The position numbers were made by a program, and so were the translations under genes. A DNA stretch of 64,000 nt from NCBI GenBank assembly GCA_963799245.1, contig CAWCWN010000006.1:1-64000 (forward strand), written 5' to 3'. The stretch comes from CAWCWN01 sp963799245 (lineage in GTDB: Bacteria > Chloroflexota > Ktedonobacteria > Ktedonobacterales > Ktedonobacteraceae). The notes under the pieces were generated by a model. The model saw only the letters and a program-made list of their open reading frames with translations, was not told the DNA's origin and searched no databases. This document shows positions 20,708 through 29,978 of the stretch, piece by piece (position 1 is the stretch's first letter; every line of letters starts with the position of its first letter).

Positions 20708-21808
20708 ATGTATAGAGAGATAATGAATCCTCTTCTTATGCGATTTGACTCTGAGACATGGCATACGAGAGCACGAGAAGCACTTCACCTGGCTGAAGCC
20801 GCCCCTTTTACGTTGAAACTCCTGGAACAATTTGCTGACCAGCATAAACGCTTTAGCGATGCGAGGCTACATGTTGACGTAAGCGGGGTGAAGTTTGATA
20901 ATCCTGTGGTTGTTGGTGCCGGTTGGGATAAAGCGGGGAGAGCGGTAAAGGCATTATATACCCTGGGTTTTTCAGGTGTTGAGGTTGGTACTGTTGTGGC
21001 GTACCCGCAGGCTGGCAATCCTAAACCACGCCAATTTATGCTTACTCCTGGCGTCGCAATCAACAGGCTTGGCTTTAATAGTCCCGGCATGGATGCAGTC
21101 GCTCTTAGCCTTGAACGCTATCAAGGGAGCGGTATCCCTATCGGCATCAGCGTGGGGAAAAATAAGCAGGTTTTGCTAAAGGATGCCCCTGAGGCACATG
21201 CATGTGTAACCGAAAAAATGTACGACCATGCGGCATATTTCGCTATTAATGTTTCCTCACCGAATACTCCCGGCCTGCGAGCGCTCCAGGACAAAGGACC
21301 TCTGACCGCTATTGTTCAGGCAGTCAACGGAGCTATGGATAGAATGGGCGCAAGAAAGCCTCTGTTTGTAAAAATTGCTCCGGAATTATCGCTCGCAGCT
21401 GTCGATGATGTCATCCAGGTCGTGTTGGATAACAACCTGACAGGCATTATCGCGACCAATACGACGAGCAGCCAGGATATTAAGGCAAAATATGGGGAGC
21501 GCTGGAGAAATGAAGCAGGCGGTGTAAGCGGAGATGATCCTGATTATCGCAAAATGGCGACGAAGCAAGTGGCGCATATTTATCGCGTGACGCGGGGAAG
21601 GATGGATATAATTGGCGTAGGCGGCGTGAAAGACGCGCAGACCGCGCTGGAGAAGATAAAAGCGGGTGCGAAGGTAGTCCAGGTTGTCACGGGCATTCGG
21701 GGAGAAGGCACTGCGCTGCCCGGGCGTATAAACAGGGGCATTGTTGACTTTATGGAAAGAGAAGGCGCCAGGCATATAGATGAATTTGTAGGTGCGGACG
21801 TGAAATAA
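20708..21808 (+). CDS. pyrD: Dihydroorotate dehydrogenase, class 2 (quinone-linked)
   Basis: Oxidises dihydroorotate to orotate in pyrimidine synthesis, passing electrons to membrane quinone. The N-terminal helix MYREIMNPLLMRFDSETWH is the membrane-associated extension of class 2 enzymes. Family features are NPVVVGAGWDKAGRAVKAL, the FMN/substrate motif NRLGFNSPGMD, NVSSPNTPGLRALQ (catalytic Ser region of class 2), VKIAPELS, NTTSS, and IIGVGGV near the end. The start at 20708 aligns with the E. coli enzyme; an ATG five codons on is possible. Codon use and GC content look lower than in the neighbouring PDH operon. An operator-like site lies upstream. Confidence 0.92.
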   Translation: MYREIMNPLLMRFDSETWHTRAREALHLAEAAPFTLKLLEQFADQHKRFSDARLHVDVSGVKFDNPVVVGAGWDKAGRAVKALYTLGFSGVEVGTVVAYPQAGNPKPRQFMLTPGVAINRLGFNSPGMDAVALSLERYQGSGIPIGISVGKNKQVLLKDAPEAHACVTEKMYDHAAYFAINVSSPNTPGLRALQDKGPLTAIVQAVNGAMDRMGARKPLFVKIAPELSLAAVDDVIQVVLDNNLTGIIATNTTSSQDIKAKYGERWRNEAGGVSGDDPDYRKMATKQVAHIYRVTRGRMDIIGVGGVKDAQTALEKIKAGAKVVQVVTGIRGEGTALPGRINRGIVDFMEREGARHIDEFVGADVK

Positions 21809-21880
21809 ACAGTATCCTCTCACACCCATAGTCGTTTCTGGACGCAAGGAAATATCAGCCTGTGGTTTGGGGCGGGGACA

Positions 21881-22405
21881 TCAGGGTTGCTGGCCAAGAG
21901 CTACTTTATGTGCCTGGGCGCGGACGTAATAGTCCGCGGCGCTGCTCTCAAGATGGAGCCGCTCGTCCTCGCTCAGCTCGCGTATTACCCTGGCGGGAAC
22001 GCCAATTGCCAGGACGCCGCCTCGAATGATCTTGTGTTCAGGCAGCAGTGTACAGGCCCCGATAATGGTGTGCGGACCCACCTGTGCGTGATTGAGCACT
22101 GCAGTATTCATTCCAACCAGTACCCGATCACCAAGCGTGGCACCATGTACGACGGCGTTATGTCCGATAGTGCACTCCTCCCCTATCGTCAGGGGAGCAT
22201 CCTCGTCGAGGTGCAGCGTACAATTATCCTGAATGTTGGTGAGGCGACCGATAACAATAGGGCCATTATCGGCGCGTATGACAGAGTTGTACCAGATGCT
22301 CACTCCCTGCTGCAGGGTAACATCACCGATGACCATGGCATTTGGAGCAATAAAGACATCTTCTGCGATCGTAGGCCATTTGCCTTTGAATGGTAGAATG
22401 GGCAT
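21881..22405 (-). CDS. Gamma-carbonic-anhydrase-like hexapeptide protein (PaaY type)
   Basis: A 174-residue left-handed beta-helix protein, forming trimers with metal at subunit interfaces. Hexapeptide repeats run from about residue 15 (APNAMVIGDVTLQQGVSIWY). The metal-ligand histidines are in IGHNAVVHGATLG and VLNHAQVG. ATG at 22405 has CAGGAGGG upstream. It ends an operon with paaK and an enoyl-CoA hydratase; PaaY, a thioesterase of this same fold, is a standard member of phenylacetate clusters, so a thioesterase role is as likely as CO2 hydration. Sequence alone does not decide between them. Confidence 0.88.
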   Translation of the reverse strand: MPILPFKGKWPTIAEDVFIAPNAMVIGDVTLQQGVSIWYNSVIRADNGPIVIGRLTNIQDNCTLHLDEDAPLTIGEECTIGHNAVVHGATLGDRVLVGMNTAVLNHAQVGPHTIIGACTLLPEHKIIRGGVLAIGVPARVIRELSEDERLHLESSAADYYVRAQAHKVALGQQP

Positions 22406-22475
22406 TTTTCCCTCCTGAGCGTAAAGCATTGCTAACAACCAGGGATATGTAAGCATGGCCTATGGTTTGCAACTC

Positions 22476-23255
22476 CTACTTTCCCTGGAAGATGGGTGGG
22501 CGTTTTTCGCGGAATGCCAGCGCGGCCTCGTGTGCGTCAGTCGTGCTGAAACAACGCATGATTGCCTCGAGCTCATTCTGGAAAGCGCGCTCCAATTCGG
22601 TCTCCAACGGCCGGTTGAGTAAGCGCTTGCTCTCGCGTACGGCGAGGGGTGCGCGGCCGAGCAGTTTGTCTGTGAGAGTTTGTACCGTGGCGGCCAGCGC
22701 TGGCGGGTCGACCAGGCGATGGAGCAGTCCCATCTCTTGAGCGCTGGCGGCAGCAAAGACGTCAGCCATGAGGACGATCTCCCGTGCCAGTGCTTGTCCG
22801 ACAAGTTGTGGCAGCAGTACGCTTGTGCCACCCGTGATCACCATGCCTACGCGCGTCTCGACGCATCCCATGCGTGCTCGCATAGTGGCGACGCGAAAAT
22901 CGCATGCCAGGGCCAGTTCGAAACCGCCTCCTACCGCGTAGCCATCAATGGCCGCGATGGTTGGCTTTTGACCCATGAGCAGGCGGGTGAGGCGCTGTAG
23001 ATCCATAATGAGAGCCAGGAATTCTTCTGCGGTCTGTTGCTCGGCCTCTTTCAGATCATCGCCCGCACAGAAATTCCCACCCGCGCCGCTCAGTACAATA
23101 AGCTCTGCCGCGGGATCATTCAGGGCATGTTCCAGGGTCTTGCGCAGCTGCGTAATCATACCCCGGCTCATGGCGTTCAGCGTCTCCGGTCGGTTCATGG
23201 TCACCCGGGCGACCCCTTGCGAGACGCTGTAGAGGACAGGCGGTTCGTTCGTCAT
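22476..23255 (-). CDS. Enoyl-CoA hydratase/isomerase family protein
   Basis: A 259-residue crotonase-fold enzyme. Oxyanion-hole elements are GGNFCAGDDLKE (about 57-68) and AIDGYAVGGGFELALACDFR (about 100-119); the glutamate region is MGCVETRVGMVITGG. It starts 18 bp after paaK and is cotranscribed with it, suggesting work on aryl- or acyl-CoA intermediates made by that ligase, in the manner of PaaG/PaaF. Full length; exact substrate unknown. Confidence 0.9.
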   Translation of the reverse strand: MTNEPPVLYSVSQGVARVTMNRPETLNAMSRGMITQLRKTLEHALNDPAAELIVLSGAGGNFCAGDDLKEAEQQTAEEFLALIMDLQRLTRLLMGQKPTIAAIDGYAVGGGFELALACDFRVATMRARMGCVETRVGMVITGGTSVLLPQLVGQALAREIVLMADVFAAASAQEMGLLHRLVDPPALAATVQTLTDKLLGRAPLAVRESKRLLNRPLETELERAFQNELEAIMRCFSTTDAHEAALAFREKRPPIFQGK

Positions 23256-23273
23256 ACTTGTTTCCTTCGTAAC

Positions 23274-24602
23274 TTAAACATAGCTTTTGATGACGCGGCG
23301 GGCCTTTTGTTCGGTGCGCGGGAGCGTCCCATAAGGCACAAGCTCAACTGCAGAGCGAAAACCGAGTCGCTCACGCAGTACATGTATGATGCGCTGAGCC
23401 AGGTCTCCCACGTGCTCGGGCGTCAGGCCCTGGAGCAATTCTATGCGAAGGTGCAGGTACTGGTGTGGCGGGGGATGATTGACGATGATCTGAAATTCAC
23501 CGGAGAGCTGGTCTGTGAGATCCGCCAGCACATTGCTGACCCCGCTGGGAAATACATTGATGCCCCGTACCTGTAGCATATCATCACTGCGGCCTAACAC
23601 GCGAAAGCGAAAGGTTGTCCGCCCGCAAGCACAGGGGCCAGTTCCCAGGATACGCACCACGTCGCGGGCGCGATAGCGGATCACGGGTTGAGCCTCTTTC
23701 ATGAGATGCGTGTAGACCAGTTCGCCTTCCGCCCCGTCGCTGAGCGCGAGAGGCTCTCCACTTTCGGGTTCAACTAATTCGGTCGCTACAATCCCCCTTG
23801 CCTGGAAGTGCAGCCCCTGGCGATGCTCACATTCCGAACCCATAATGCTCAGGACGTCGGCCATACCAAAGTTCGCATCCATCGCACATAGCCCCCAGGT
23901 CTCTTCCATGCGCGCCCTTACGCCTGGCTCGCTCATACCTGGTTCCGCTCCGAAGAACCCTTTGCGCAGCCCCAGTGAACGGGGATTCAGCCCTTCAGCA
24001 GCGGCGGCTTCGGCCAGTGGCAGCATATAAGAAGGGGTTGAGCTGATCGCATTGATCTGAAGCTCACGGATGACCTGGATAAGTGAGGCGGTCTGTCCTA
24101 CGCCATAGGGTACAATAGTTGCTCCCGTGGTCTCCAGGTTCTCATGATCGGAATAGCCGCCTACCCAAAGACGATAGTTCAGACAATGTATTACCGTATC
24201 GCCGGGACGTAGACCGGCGGCCCAGTAGGAACGGGCGGCGCTTTCATTCATCAGGTCGCGATCTTTGCCTGTCAGTGTGACGTAGAGCGCGCGGCCAGTT
24301 GTGCCAGAGGTTCTGTGGACGCGGATCAAGCGCTGCGGCGTAGTCGCGAGATTACTACCAAAGGGGGGATGTTCCTGTTGATCCAGGCGAATCTCGTCTT
24401 TCTCGGTGAAAGGGAGCAGCGTTAGATCGGCCAGGTCACGAATACTACTGCGCGCGACGCCGGCCGCGCAGAATTTGGCCTGGTAGAAGGGAGAAGAGGC
24501 CCAGACATAATCAAGCTGGGTCCGCAGGCATGAGTTTTCTAACTGGCGTAATGCAGCTGGCGCTAGCGTTTCAATCTCTTCATTCCAGTAGCGGTGTTCC
24601 AT
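23274..24602 (-). CDS. paaK: Phenylacetate-CoA ligase family protein
   Basis: A 442-residue cytosolic adenylate-forming enzyme that activates phenylacetate or a related aryl acid with ATP and CoA. Features: the phosphate-binding loop HRTSGTTGRALYVTLTG (about 97-113), the N-terminal WASSPFYQAKF typical of PaaK, YRARDVVRILGTGPCACGRT (cysteines of the PaaK insertion), and the C-terminal hinge MLQVRGINVFPSGV. First gene of a three-gene minus-strand operon (ligase, hydratase, hexapeptide protein). No oxygenase subunits (PaaABCDE) are present in the window, so a full phenylacetate pathway is not shown. Confidence 0.9.
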   Translation of the reverse strand: MEHRYWNEEIETLAPAALRQLENSCLRTQLDYVWASSPFYQAKFCAAGVARSSIRDLADLTLLPFTEKDEIRLDQQEHPPFGSNLATTPQRLIRVHRTSGTTGRALYVTLTGKDRDLMNESAARSYWAAGLRPGDTVIHCLNYRLWVGGYSDHENLETTGATIVPYGVGQTASLIQVIRELQINAISSTPSYMLPLAEAAAAEGLNPRSLGLRKGFFGAEPGMSEPGVRARMEETWGLCAMDANFGMADVLSIMGSECEHRQGLHFQARGIVATELVEPESGEPLALSDGAEGELVYTHLMKEAQPVIRYRARDVVRILGTGPCACGRTTFRFRVLGRSDDMLQVRGINVFPSGVSNVLADLTDQLSGEFQIIVNHPPPHQYLHLRIELLQGLTPEHVGDLAQRIIHVLRERLGFRSAVELVPYGTLPRTEQKARRVIKSYV

Positions 24603-25015
24603 CGTACAAATTCCTTATGCTACAATCTCAATGTACACCCGGGGTACACGGTAAAGCTAGTATACATGACAGCCCGGGCTCTGAGAAGAGTACTGCTTAT
24701 GCGCTACCATCTCTCCACCATCCAATCTCCTTGCGGGGCACGCTGCTGCTCGATGAGGTGTGCGGTAACTGGCATCCTGCGAGGCCAGAAAGGCGGCCGG
24801 GCCAGCCATCTCTTTGGCCTGGCAGCAACGTCGCATTGCGGCATCTCACTTTTCCTTGATATGTATCAAATATTGGCGCTGCTGTCAAGACCATTGGGCA
24901 AGGATCGACTTTCTGATTTACCTTGCCTAAGGATGGTGGTGCCTACAACACGCTCTAGCCGCTACAACATCCAGTGTCCGGCATGGTATACTTTTCCTGG
25001 CGGCGATAAGTATGA
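24603..25015. other. Upstream region of paaK, no gene seen
   Basis: Contains a partly palindromic TGTACACCCGGGGTACAC at 24631-24648 close to the paaK start, a plausible operator on the minus strand. Otherwise I see nothing coding until the SDR remnant. Confidence 0.35.
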
Positions 25016-25180
25016 GATGTTCCTGCCTTTCAGGAGGGCGTGGCAACGTCGGGCATGCTGGAGGCCGAGGATGTCGCTGCGGCCGCTCTGCTCATCGCGA
25101 CCCAGCCGGGGCATTCGCGCATCAGCGAGATTCGCATGCGTCCCATGGTAGAGCCACTCTTCGGCCGTGATCCAGTATAA
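25016..25180 (+). pseudogene. C-terminal remnant of a short-chain dehydrogenase/reductase
   Basis: An open stretch without a start codon, reading LEAEDVAAAALLIATQPGHS and SEIRMRPMVEPL before the stop at 25178-25180. This is the standard C-terminal end of classical SDR oxidoreductases (an EDVA helix, then the substrate-loop strand with the RPM motif). The Rossmann domain with its TGxxxGxG and YxxxK motifs is absent. An SDR N-terminal fragment lies 3.8 kb downstream at 28937; whether both come from one gene is open. Confidence 0.65.
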
Positions 25181-25221
25181 AAGAGGAGGCCCGCGGCGTA
25201 TTTTGCCAGAAGGGAATGACT

Positions 25222-26445
25222 ATGGCCACATTTGGCGTCCATTCAGAAGTCGGAAAATTGCATAAGGTACTCGTGCATCGCCCGGATATCAGTCTCAGGC
25301 GCCTGACACCCTCGAACAGAGAGGAGTTACTCTTCGATGGGGTGCTGTGGGTGAAAAAAGCGTGCTGGGAGCATGATGTGTTCGTCGATCAGATGCGCTC
25401 ACGCGACATCCAGGTGTTGCTGGTGAGCGACCTGCTCACCGAGACGCTCAAAGATCCGCAGGCGCGCACCTGGATCCTTGATCGCAAGGTCACCCCCAAT
25501 CAGCTCGGTCTGACTTTGAGCAAGGAGCTGCGGGCCTGGCTCAACGAGTTGAGCGCGGCTGCCCTTGCCAGCTGCCTGATCGGGGGCATTTTATTCAGTG
25601 AACTGCCCGGGGATTTCAAGGCGATCGAGACCATGATCTCAAAGCCAACGGATTTCGTGTTTGTGCCGCTGCCCAATCAGTTGTTTACGCGCGATAGCAG
25701 TTGTTGGATCTACAACGGGGTCACACTGAACCCGATGTACTGGCCCGCTCGTCGTCAGGAAACCCTGAATATCGCAGCTATCTACAAATTCCACCCCGAC
25801 TTCAAGCGGGCGGATTTTGAGGTCTGGTATGGTGACGTCGATCAGTATCATGACAAAGCCAGCATCGAGGGTGGTGATGTGATGCCCATCGGCAATCGAA
25901 CTGTGTTGATTGGCATGGGCGAGCGCACCACTATTCAGGCTGCCGGCCAACTGGCCGATAATCTCTTCGCCCAAGGTGGCGTGGATCGCGTCATTGTCGC
26001 CCGCTTGCCGAAAGAGCGCGCGCATATGCACCTGGATACCGTCTTCACCTTCTGCGATCGCGACCTGGTTACCATTTATGCCCCGGTTGTCGATCATATC
26101 GAGTCGTACACAATTCAACCCGGGAAAAGTAATGGAGACCTGCACGTCACGAAGGAAGAAAGACCCTTTGTCGATGTTGTCGCAGCGGTGCTGGGGCTTA
26201 AGGCACTACGCCTCGTCACCACAGGTGGCGACTCCTTAGAGGCTGAGCGAGAGCAGTGGGAGGATGGCAACAACGTCTTCGCGCTCGAGCCGGGGGTGGT
26301 GGTGGCCTACGATCGCAACGACGATACCAATACCAAGCTGCGAAAAGCGGGCATTGAAGTAATCACGATCCCAGGGTCAGAACTTGGCCGGGGACGTGGA
26401 GGCAGCCACTGTATGACATGCCCCCTGGCGCGCGATCCCATCTAA
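25222..26445 (+). CDS. arcA: Arginine deiminase
   Basis: Hydrolyses arginine to citrulline and ammonia in the cytosol; first step of the arginine deiminase route. A complete enzyme of about 407 residues with the guanidino-modifying catalytic set: Asp in FTRDSS and EGGDV, His in RAHMHLDTVFTFCD, and Cys in GGSHCMTCPLARDPI at the C-terminus. ATG at 25222 is preferred over 25216 because AGGG then sits at a proper 7-base distance. The usual partners arcB and arcC are not nearby; the next gene is a convergent cation/proton antiporter. Ammonia release suggests acid resistance or energy supply, but context gives no proof. Confidence 0.93.
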   Translation: MATFGVHSEVGKLHKVLVHRPDISLRRLTPSNREELLFDGVLWVKKACWEHDVFVDQMRSRDIQVLLVSDLLTETLKDPQARTWILDRKVTPNQLGLTLSKELRAWLNELSAAALASCLIGGILFSELPGDFKAIETMISKPTDFVFVPLPNQLFTRDSSCWIYNGVTLNPMYWPARRQETLNIAAIYKFHPDFKRADFEVWYGDVDQYHDKASIEGGDVMPIGNRTVLIGMGERTTIQAAGQLADNLFAQGGVDRVIVARLPKERAHMHLDTVFTFCDRDLVTIYAPVVDHIESYTIQPGKSNGDLHVTKEERPFVDVVAAVLGLKALRLVTTGGDSLEAEREQWEDGNNVFALEPGVVVAYDRNDDTNTKLRKAGIEVITIPGSELGRGRGGSHCMTCPLARDPI

Positions 26446-26478
26446 GAGCGGTGCGTTCAGTATACACTCAAAATGAGA

Positions 26479-27744
26479 TCACCCTTGCTCACCCGAATTT
26501 TCTGCCTTCACTGCTGGTAACACGCGCGGCAGCACCCAGCGCAGGCTCAACCCTTGCACCAGCAGCGTGAAGAAGACGACTGCATAGGTCGAAACAATCA
26601 AGACGGTACGAAAGGGGATCTCCAGAGGAAGAGCCAGGACCAGGGCGAGTGAGAGCGCTCCACGTAAACCGCTCCAGAAAAGAATCAGTCGCCATGAGGC
26701 GGGGATTGTTGTGTGAAAGGAGGGCCCAAGGGATCGTACCGTCAGAGCCAGCACGAGGACAAAGCGGGCTAACAACACGACAAGAATGGCAAAGAGGGAG
26801 ATCAGCAGGGTTTTCAATGCCATAGGCTGAGAAGAGAAAAACGCGGTAGGATCAAGTTGTGCTCCAACAAGCAGGAAGAGCAATGCATTCGCCAGGAAGG
26901 CGATAATGCTCCAGAAGTTATCGACGGACTCACGCGTGCGTTCCGACATGCCATGACTTCTGCCATAGCTGCCGAGCACAAGCGCCGCCACGATCACCGC
27001 CAATATCGCAGATGTGTGCAATGTGTCTGCCAGCAGATAAACACCATAGGCTGTGACGATCGTGATGGTTGTCTCGATCAAGGCATCATCCAGGTACCTG
27101 ACGAAGAAGCTGATTGCAAATCCGAAGGCTCCCCCCAGCAGAATTCCTCCACCAGCCTCCAGAACAAACTGCCCCAGCCCATTTATCCATTCCTGGATGC
27201 CGTAAGCAGGTTGCCCATGAACTGCGAGCAGGGTGATGGCAAGAAATATCTGATAGAGTGAGCCTGCAATACCATCATTAAAGAGGCTTTCCCCTTCAAT
27301 TATCGTTGAGAGGTGTTCGTTGACCTTCAACTGGCGAAACAGGCCGAGGACTGCCACAGGATCTGTCGGGGAGAGAATGGCTCCCAGCAGCAATGCAGTT
27401 TCCCAATTTAGCCCTTCCAGGAAGTGCAGGACAGCAGCGATCAGCACCAGCGACAATAGCAGCCCGGGACCCGCGAGAAAAAGAATAGGGCGCCAGTTGG
27501 CATGCAGTAGCTCGACCTTACTCGCCCACGCCCCCTCAAAGAGTAAAGCGGGCAGGAAGACAAAGAGCACCAGGTCCGGCGTCAGCTGGGCTTCAGGTAG
27601 AAAATTCGTAATGCTGATGAGTAACCCGACCACGACCAGGCCAAGCGTGTAGGGAATTTTCAGGCGTCTTGTGATAAGGATTACGATGAGCGCAATCAGG
27701 AGAAATAGTACCAGGTCACGCACAATAAAAGCAACGTCGAGCAT
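26479..27744 (-). CDS. CPA1-family Na+(K+)/H+ antiporter
   Basis: A 421-residue membrane protein with about 12 hydrophobic segments. Family motifs are GAILSPTDPVAVLGLF (ion-binding region of TM5), IEGESLFNDGIAGSLY (TM6), and WSGLRGALSLALVLALP near the C-terminus. These are typical of NhaP-type transporters that exchange cytoplasmic Na+ or K+ for protons. There is only a short cytoplasmic tail. The stop lies 33 bp from the end of the convergent arcA gene. Confidence 0.92.
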   Translation of the reverse strand: MLDVAFIVRDLVLFLLIALIVILITRRLKIPYTLGLVVVGLLISITNFLPEAQLTPDLVLFVFLPALLFEGAWASKVELLHANWRPILFLAGPGLLLSLVLIAAVLHFLEGLNWETALLLGAILSPTDPVAVLGLFRQLKVNEHLSTIIEGESLFNDGIAGSLYQIFLAITLLAVHGQPAYGIQEWINGLGQFVLEAGGGILLGGAFGFAISFFVRYLDDALIETTITIVTAYGVYLLADTLHTSAILAVIVAALVLGSYGRSHGMSERTRESVDNFWSIIAFLANALLFLLVGAQLDPTAFFSSQPMALKTLLISLFAILVVLLARFVLVLALTVRSLGPSFHTTIPASWRLILFWSGLRGALSLALVLALPLEIPFRTVLIVSTYAVVFFTLLVQGLSLRWVLPRVLPAVKAENSGEQG

Positions 27745-27958
27745 TTTCTACCTGCTTCGCTCCTCATTCTTAAAGTAAGAGATGCAAACATCTTGTATTT
27801 ATTATGTTCCACAGCTGGCAATGGTAGTTCCTACCTACCCGTGCTTTTAGTGTTGCGAGCGTAAGCCCCCTTGCTTCAGCTATGGGGTACTTCACGATAC
27901 CACGAGGCGCCAATTCATGCAATCGTACGGCCTGTATGGAGCTCGTGGCGCATGTGTC

Positions 27959-28714
27959 TCAGGCTCTCACGATGGTGATGCCGAGCGCCTTGTATGGCGC
28001 CAGCACCTCGCTCGAGACGGAGCGCTCGGTTACCAGGTGCGTCAGGCTGCTGAGCGGCCCGATGATGTAGGGCGCCACCACGCCTAACTTCTCGGCTGGC
28101 GCCAGGGCTACCACTTCAGCCGCGCTGGCGATCATGGCGCGCTTCACGGTTGCTTCCTCCATGTCAAAGGTGCTCATTCCCACTACAGGATGCACACAGC
28201 CGATCCCCAGGAAGCAGAGGTCGGCGCGGATATGGCGAAACGCCTCTACGGTGGTCGCCCCGACGGTCACCAGTTCATGCTTGTAGAGCTTCCCCCCAAC
28301 CAGGATGACCTCAATTGCCGGGTGTTCGGCCAGGGACAGGGCAACCAGCGGGCTATGCGTGATTACCGTAGCGCGTAGGTCACGCGGTAAATGCTGCGCG
28401 ACTTGCAGGGGTGTTGTGCCACCATCTAGAATGATGACCTGATCCTGATGGATGAGCCGGATGGCGGCCTGGGCGATGGCGACCTTGGCGCCCGGAGCCT
28501 GCTGCTGTCGCTCTCTAAAGCTGGCCGAGGCTGTTAAGCGCGGCAGGGCCCCGCCATGCACCCGCTGTAGTTCGCCAGCGGCGGCCAGCTCACGCAGGTC
28601 ACGTCGAATGGTATCTTCTGAAACCTGCCAGAGCTTGCTTAGTTCCGAGGCATACACTTTGCCCTCTCGCTGCAGGGTTTGCATAATCGAACGGCGTCGT
28701 TCGGCGGTCAACAT
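27959..28714 (-). CDS. DeoR/GlpR-family transcriptional regulator
   Basis: A 251-residue repressor. The N-terminal DeoR helix-turn-helix (MLTAERRRSIMQTLQREGKV; ELSKLWQVSEDTIRRDLREL) is followed by a sugar-phosphate-binding domain with DGGTTPLQVAQHL and FLGIGCVHPVVGMS. Members usually sense a phosphorylated sugar. No carbohydrate operon adjoins it; the nearest sugar kinase gene is the ROK gene at 31594. Repeats of TTGCACGAT in its upstream region suggest autoregulation. Confidence 0.92.
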   Translation of the reverse strand: MLTAERRRSIMQTLQREGKVYASELSKLWQVSEDTIRRDLRELAAAGELQRVHGGALPRLTASASFRERQQQAPGAKVAIAQAAIRLIHQDQVIILDGGTTPLQVAQHLPRDLRATVITHSPLVALSLAEHPAIEVILVGGKLYKHELVTVGATTVEAFRHIRADLCFLGIGCVHPVVGMSTFDMEEATVKRAMIASAAEVVALAPAEKLGVVAPYIIGPLSSLTHLVTERSVSSEVLAPYKALGITIVRA

Positions 28715-28730
28715 TGCTTTTTCCTCTCTG

Positions 28731-28804
28731 GAATTGCACGATATTGCTTGACTTTACACGTAATTACATGCTGCTATCTGTATAGATGCATTATATTGCA
28801 CGAT
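28731..28804 (-). promoter_or_regulatory. Repeated operator-like sites before the DeoR gene
   Basis: TTGCACGAT occurs at both ends of this interval (about 28734 and 28796), with ATATTGC repeated around them and an AT-rich promoter-like stretch between. Such direct repeats are the usual form of DeoR-family operators. Confidence 0.5.
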
Positions 28805-28814
28805 GATGCTGGTT

Positions 28815-29200
28815 GTCAATAAGTATCTGAGCAGGCCGCCGCGAGCCCTGACTCACCTGTCGCGGGGCAACCACGCAGGGTTATAGCACTTCGCCGTAGC
28901 CTGGATACATACTCGAGAGATGAAGGAAACATCAGCATGAACACGATAGAAACTTTCAATAAGCCAGCCGCCTGCGTTTGGTTTATAACTGGAAGCTCGA
29001 GTGGCTTCGGCCGGTCACCAGCCACTGCGCCTTGTCCTGGGCGCGGATGCCTGTTGCGCCGCCGGGATGTCTCTGTTCGTTCTCCCTCTGCAAAATTGTT
29101 TGTCAGTTGCTCGTGCCCACAACTTTGTCTATAATATGAGGGTTCGAAGGTACAATTATCAACCTTGCGCGCTTGTTGAATATTGAACACAAGTGAAAAC
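28815..29200. other. Gap with SDR N-terminal remnant
   Basis: Carries the SDR start fragment at 28937-29050 and the presumed promoter of the SHOCT protein gene. No intact gene. Confidence 0.5.
28937..29050 (+). pseudogene. N-terminal remnant of a short-chain dehydrogenase/reductase
   Basis: ATG at 28937 opens a frame with VWFITGSSSGFGRS (residues 14-27), the cofactor-binding TGxxxGxG motif of SDR enzymes. Resemblance fades after about residue 37 and the frame continues with Arg/Cys-rich sequence typical of a wrong frame, ending at 29134. No active-site YxxxK follows in any frame. A decayed fragment. Confidence 0.6.
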
Positions 29201-29782
29201 ATGAGATATTACCAGGACAACTCGGATCGCTATCAACGACGCAGGCGCAGGGGGATTATCTTTCTGCTTCCCCTGGTCTTCCTGTTGATATTCGTATTTA
29301 GCCAGTCGTTCACAGGTTTACTGATCAGCCTCGGGATCATCGCCATTCTCTGGGCTTTGCTTGCGGCTACCTGGATCAGCTCGCGTATGTGGGACTCTCA
29401 GCCCGGGCAGCAATCACCCTATCAGCAGCCGGCTGTGCCTGTCTATACGCCGCCGCAAGCCGAAGTGGAGCCGACTTACGAGCAGGGTTACAGGGGTGAG
29501 GCCAGCCCTGCCTGGCAACAGCAGCCATCCTATCAGTATCAGGAGCCAGGAGCCAGCGCGGAAAGTGACAGGCTGGAGCAGCTCAAGCTGCTTGGCAATC
29601 TGCATGCGTCAGGCGTCCTGAGCGATGAAGAGTTTGAGAGCCAGAAGCAGCGGATTCTGCAGTCTGACGCGACTCAGAACGAGGCGGCAAAGGGTGTTGC
29701 TCCCTCTATGTCTACCGAGGCACGCTATGAGGAGCAGCCGCAGGCCCAATACGAGCAGGAACAACCGCCAATGTCACACTGA
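29201..29782 (+). CDS. SHOCT-domain membrane protein with Q/Y/P-rich linker
   Basis: A 193-residue protein: basic N-terminus (RYQRRRRRG), two adjacent membrane segments (about 18-58: IIFLLPLVFLLIFVFSQS and LISLGIIAILWALLAATW), a disordered Q/P/Y-rich linker, then a SHOCT domain (LEQLKLLGNLHASGVLSDEE, then FESQKQRIL) and a tail with EEQPQAQYEQEQPP. SHOCT is a short helical oligomerisation or lipid-associated motif near protein ends. ATG at 29201 is preferred over an in-frame TTG six codons earlier. A dodecin gene follows. Another membrane protein with the same QPQAQY tail lies beside the second dodecin at 41 kb. Confidence 0.8.
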   Translation: MRYYQDNSDRYQRRRRRGIIFLLPLVFLLIFVFSQSFTGLLISLGIIAILWALLAATWISSRMWDSQPGQQSPYQQPAVPVYTPPQAEVEPTYEQGYRGEASPAWQQQPSYQYQEPGASAESDRLEQLKLLGNLHASGVLSDEEFESQKQRILQSDATQNEAAKGVAPSMSTEARYEEQPQAQYEQEQPPMSH

Positions 29783-29978
29783 TACTCACCCCGCATCCTG
29801 CAAGAGAGCAGAAGAGGCCCAAGGAGTTTTGCTGGATTTCCAGCCAGCGAGCACTCTGTCCAGGCAGAACTGACTGCATATGTCGTACAATTGTGCCGAC
29901 AAATAACAGTATGAAACAGCGACTTGCTAGTTACATGTCAACTGCTCACGGATGACCGATAAGCGAAAGGAGTGCGAC

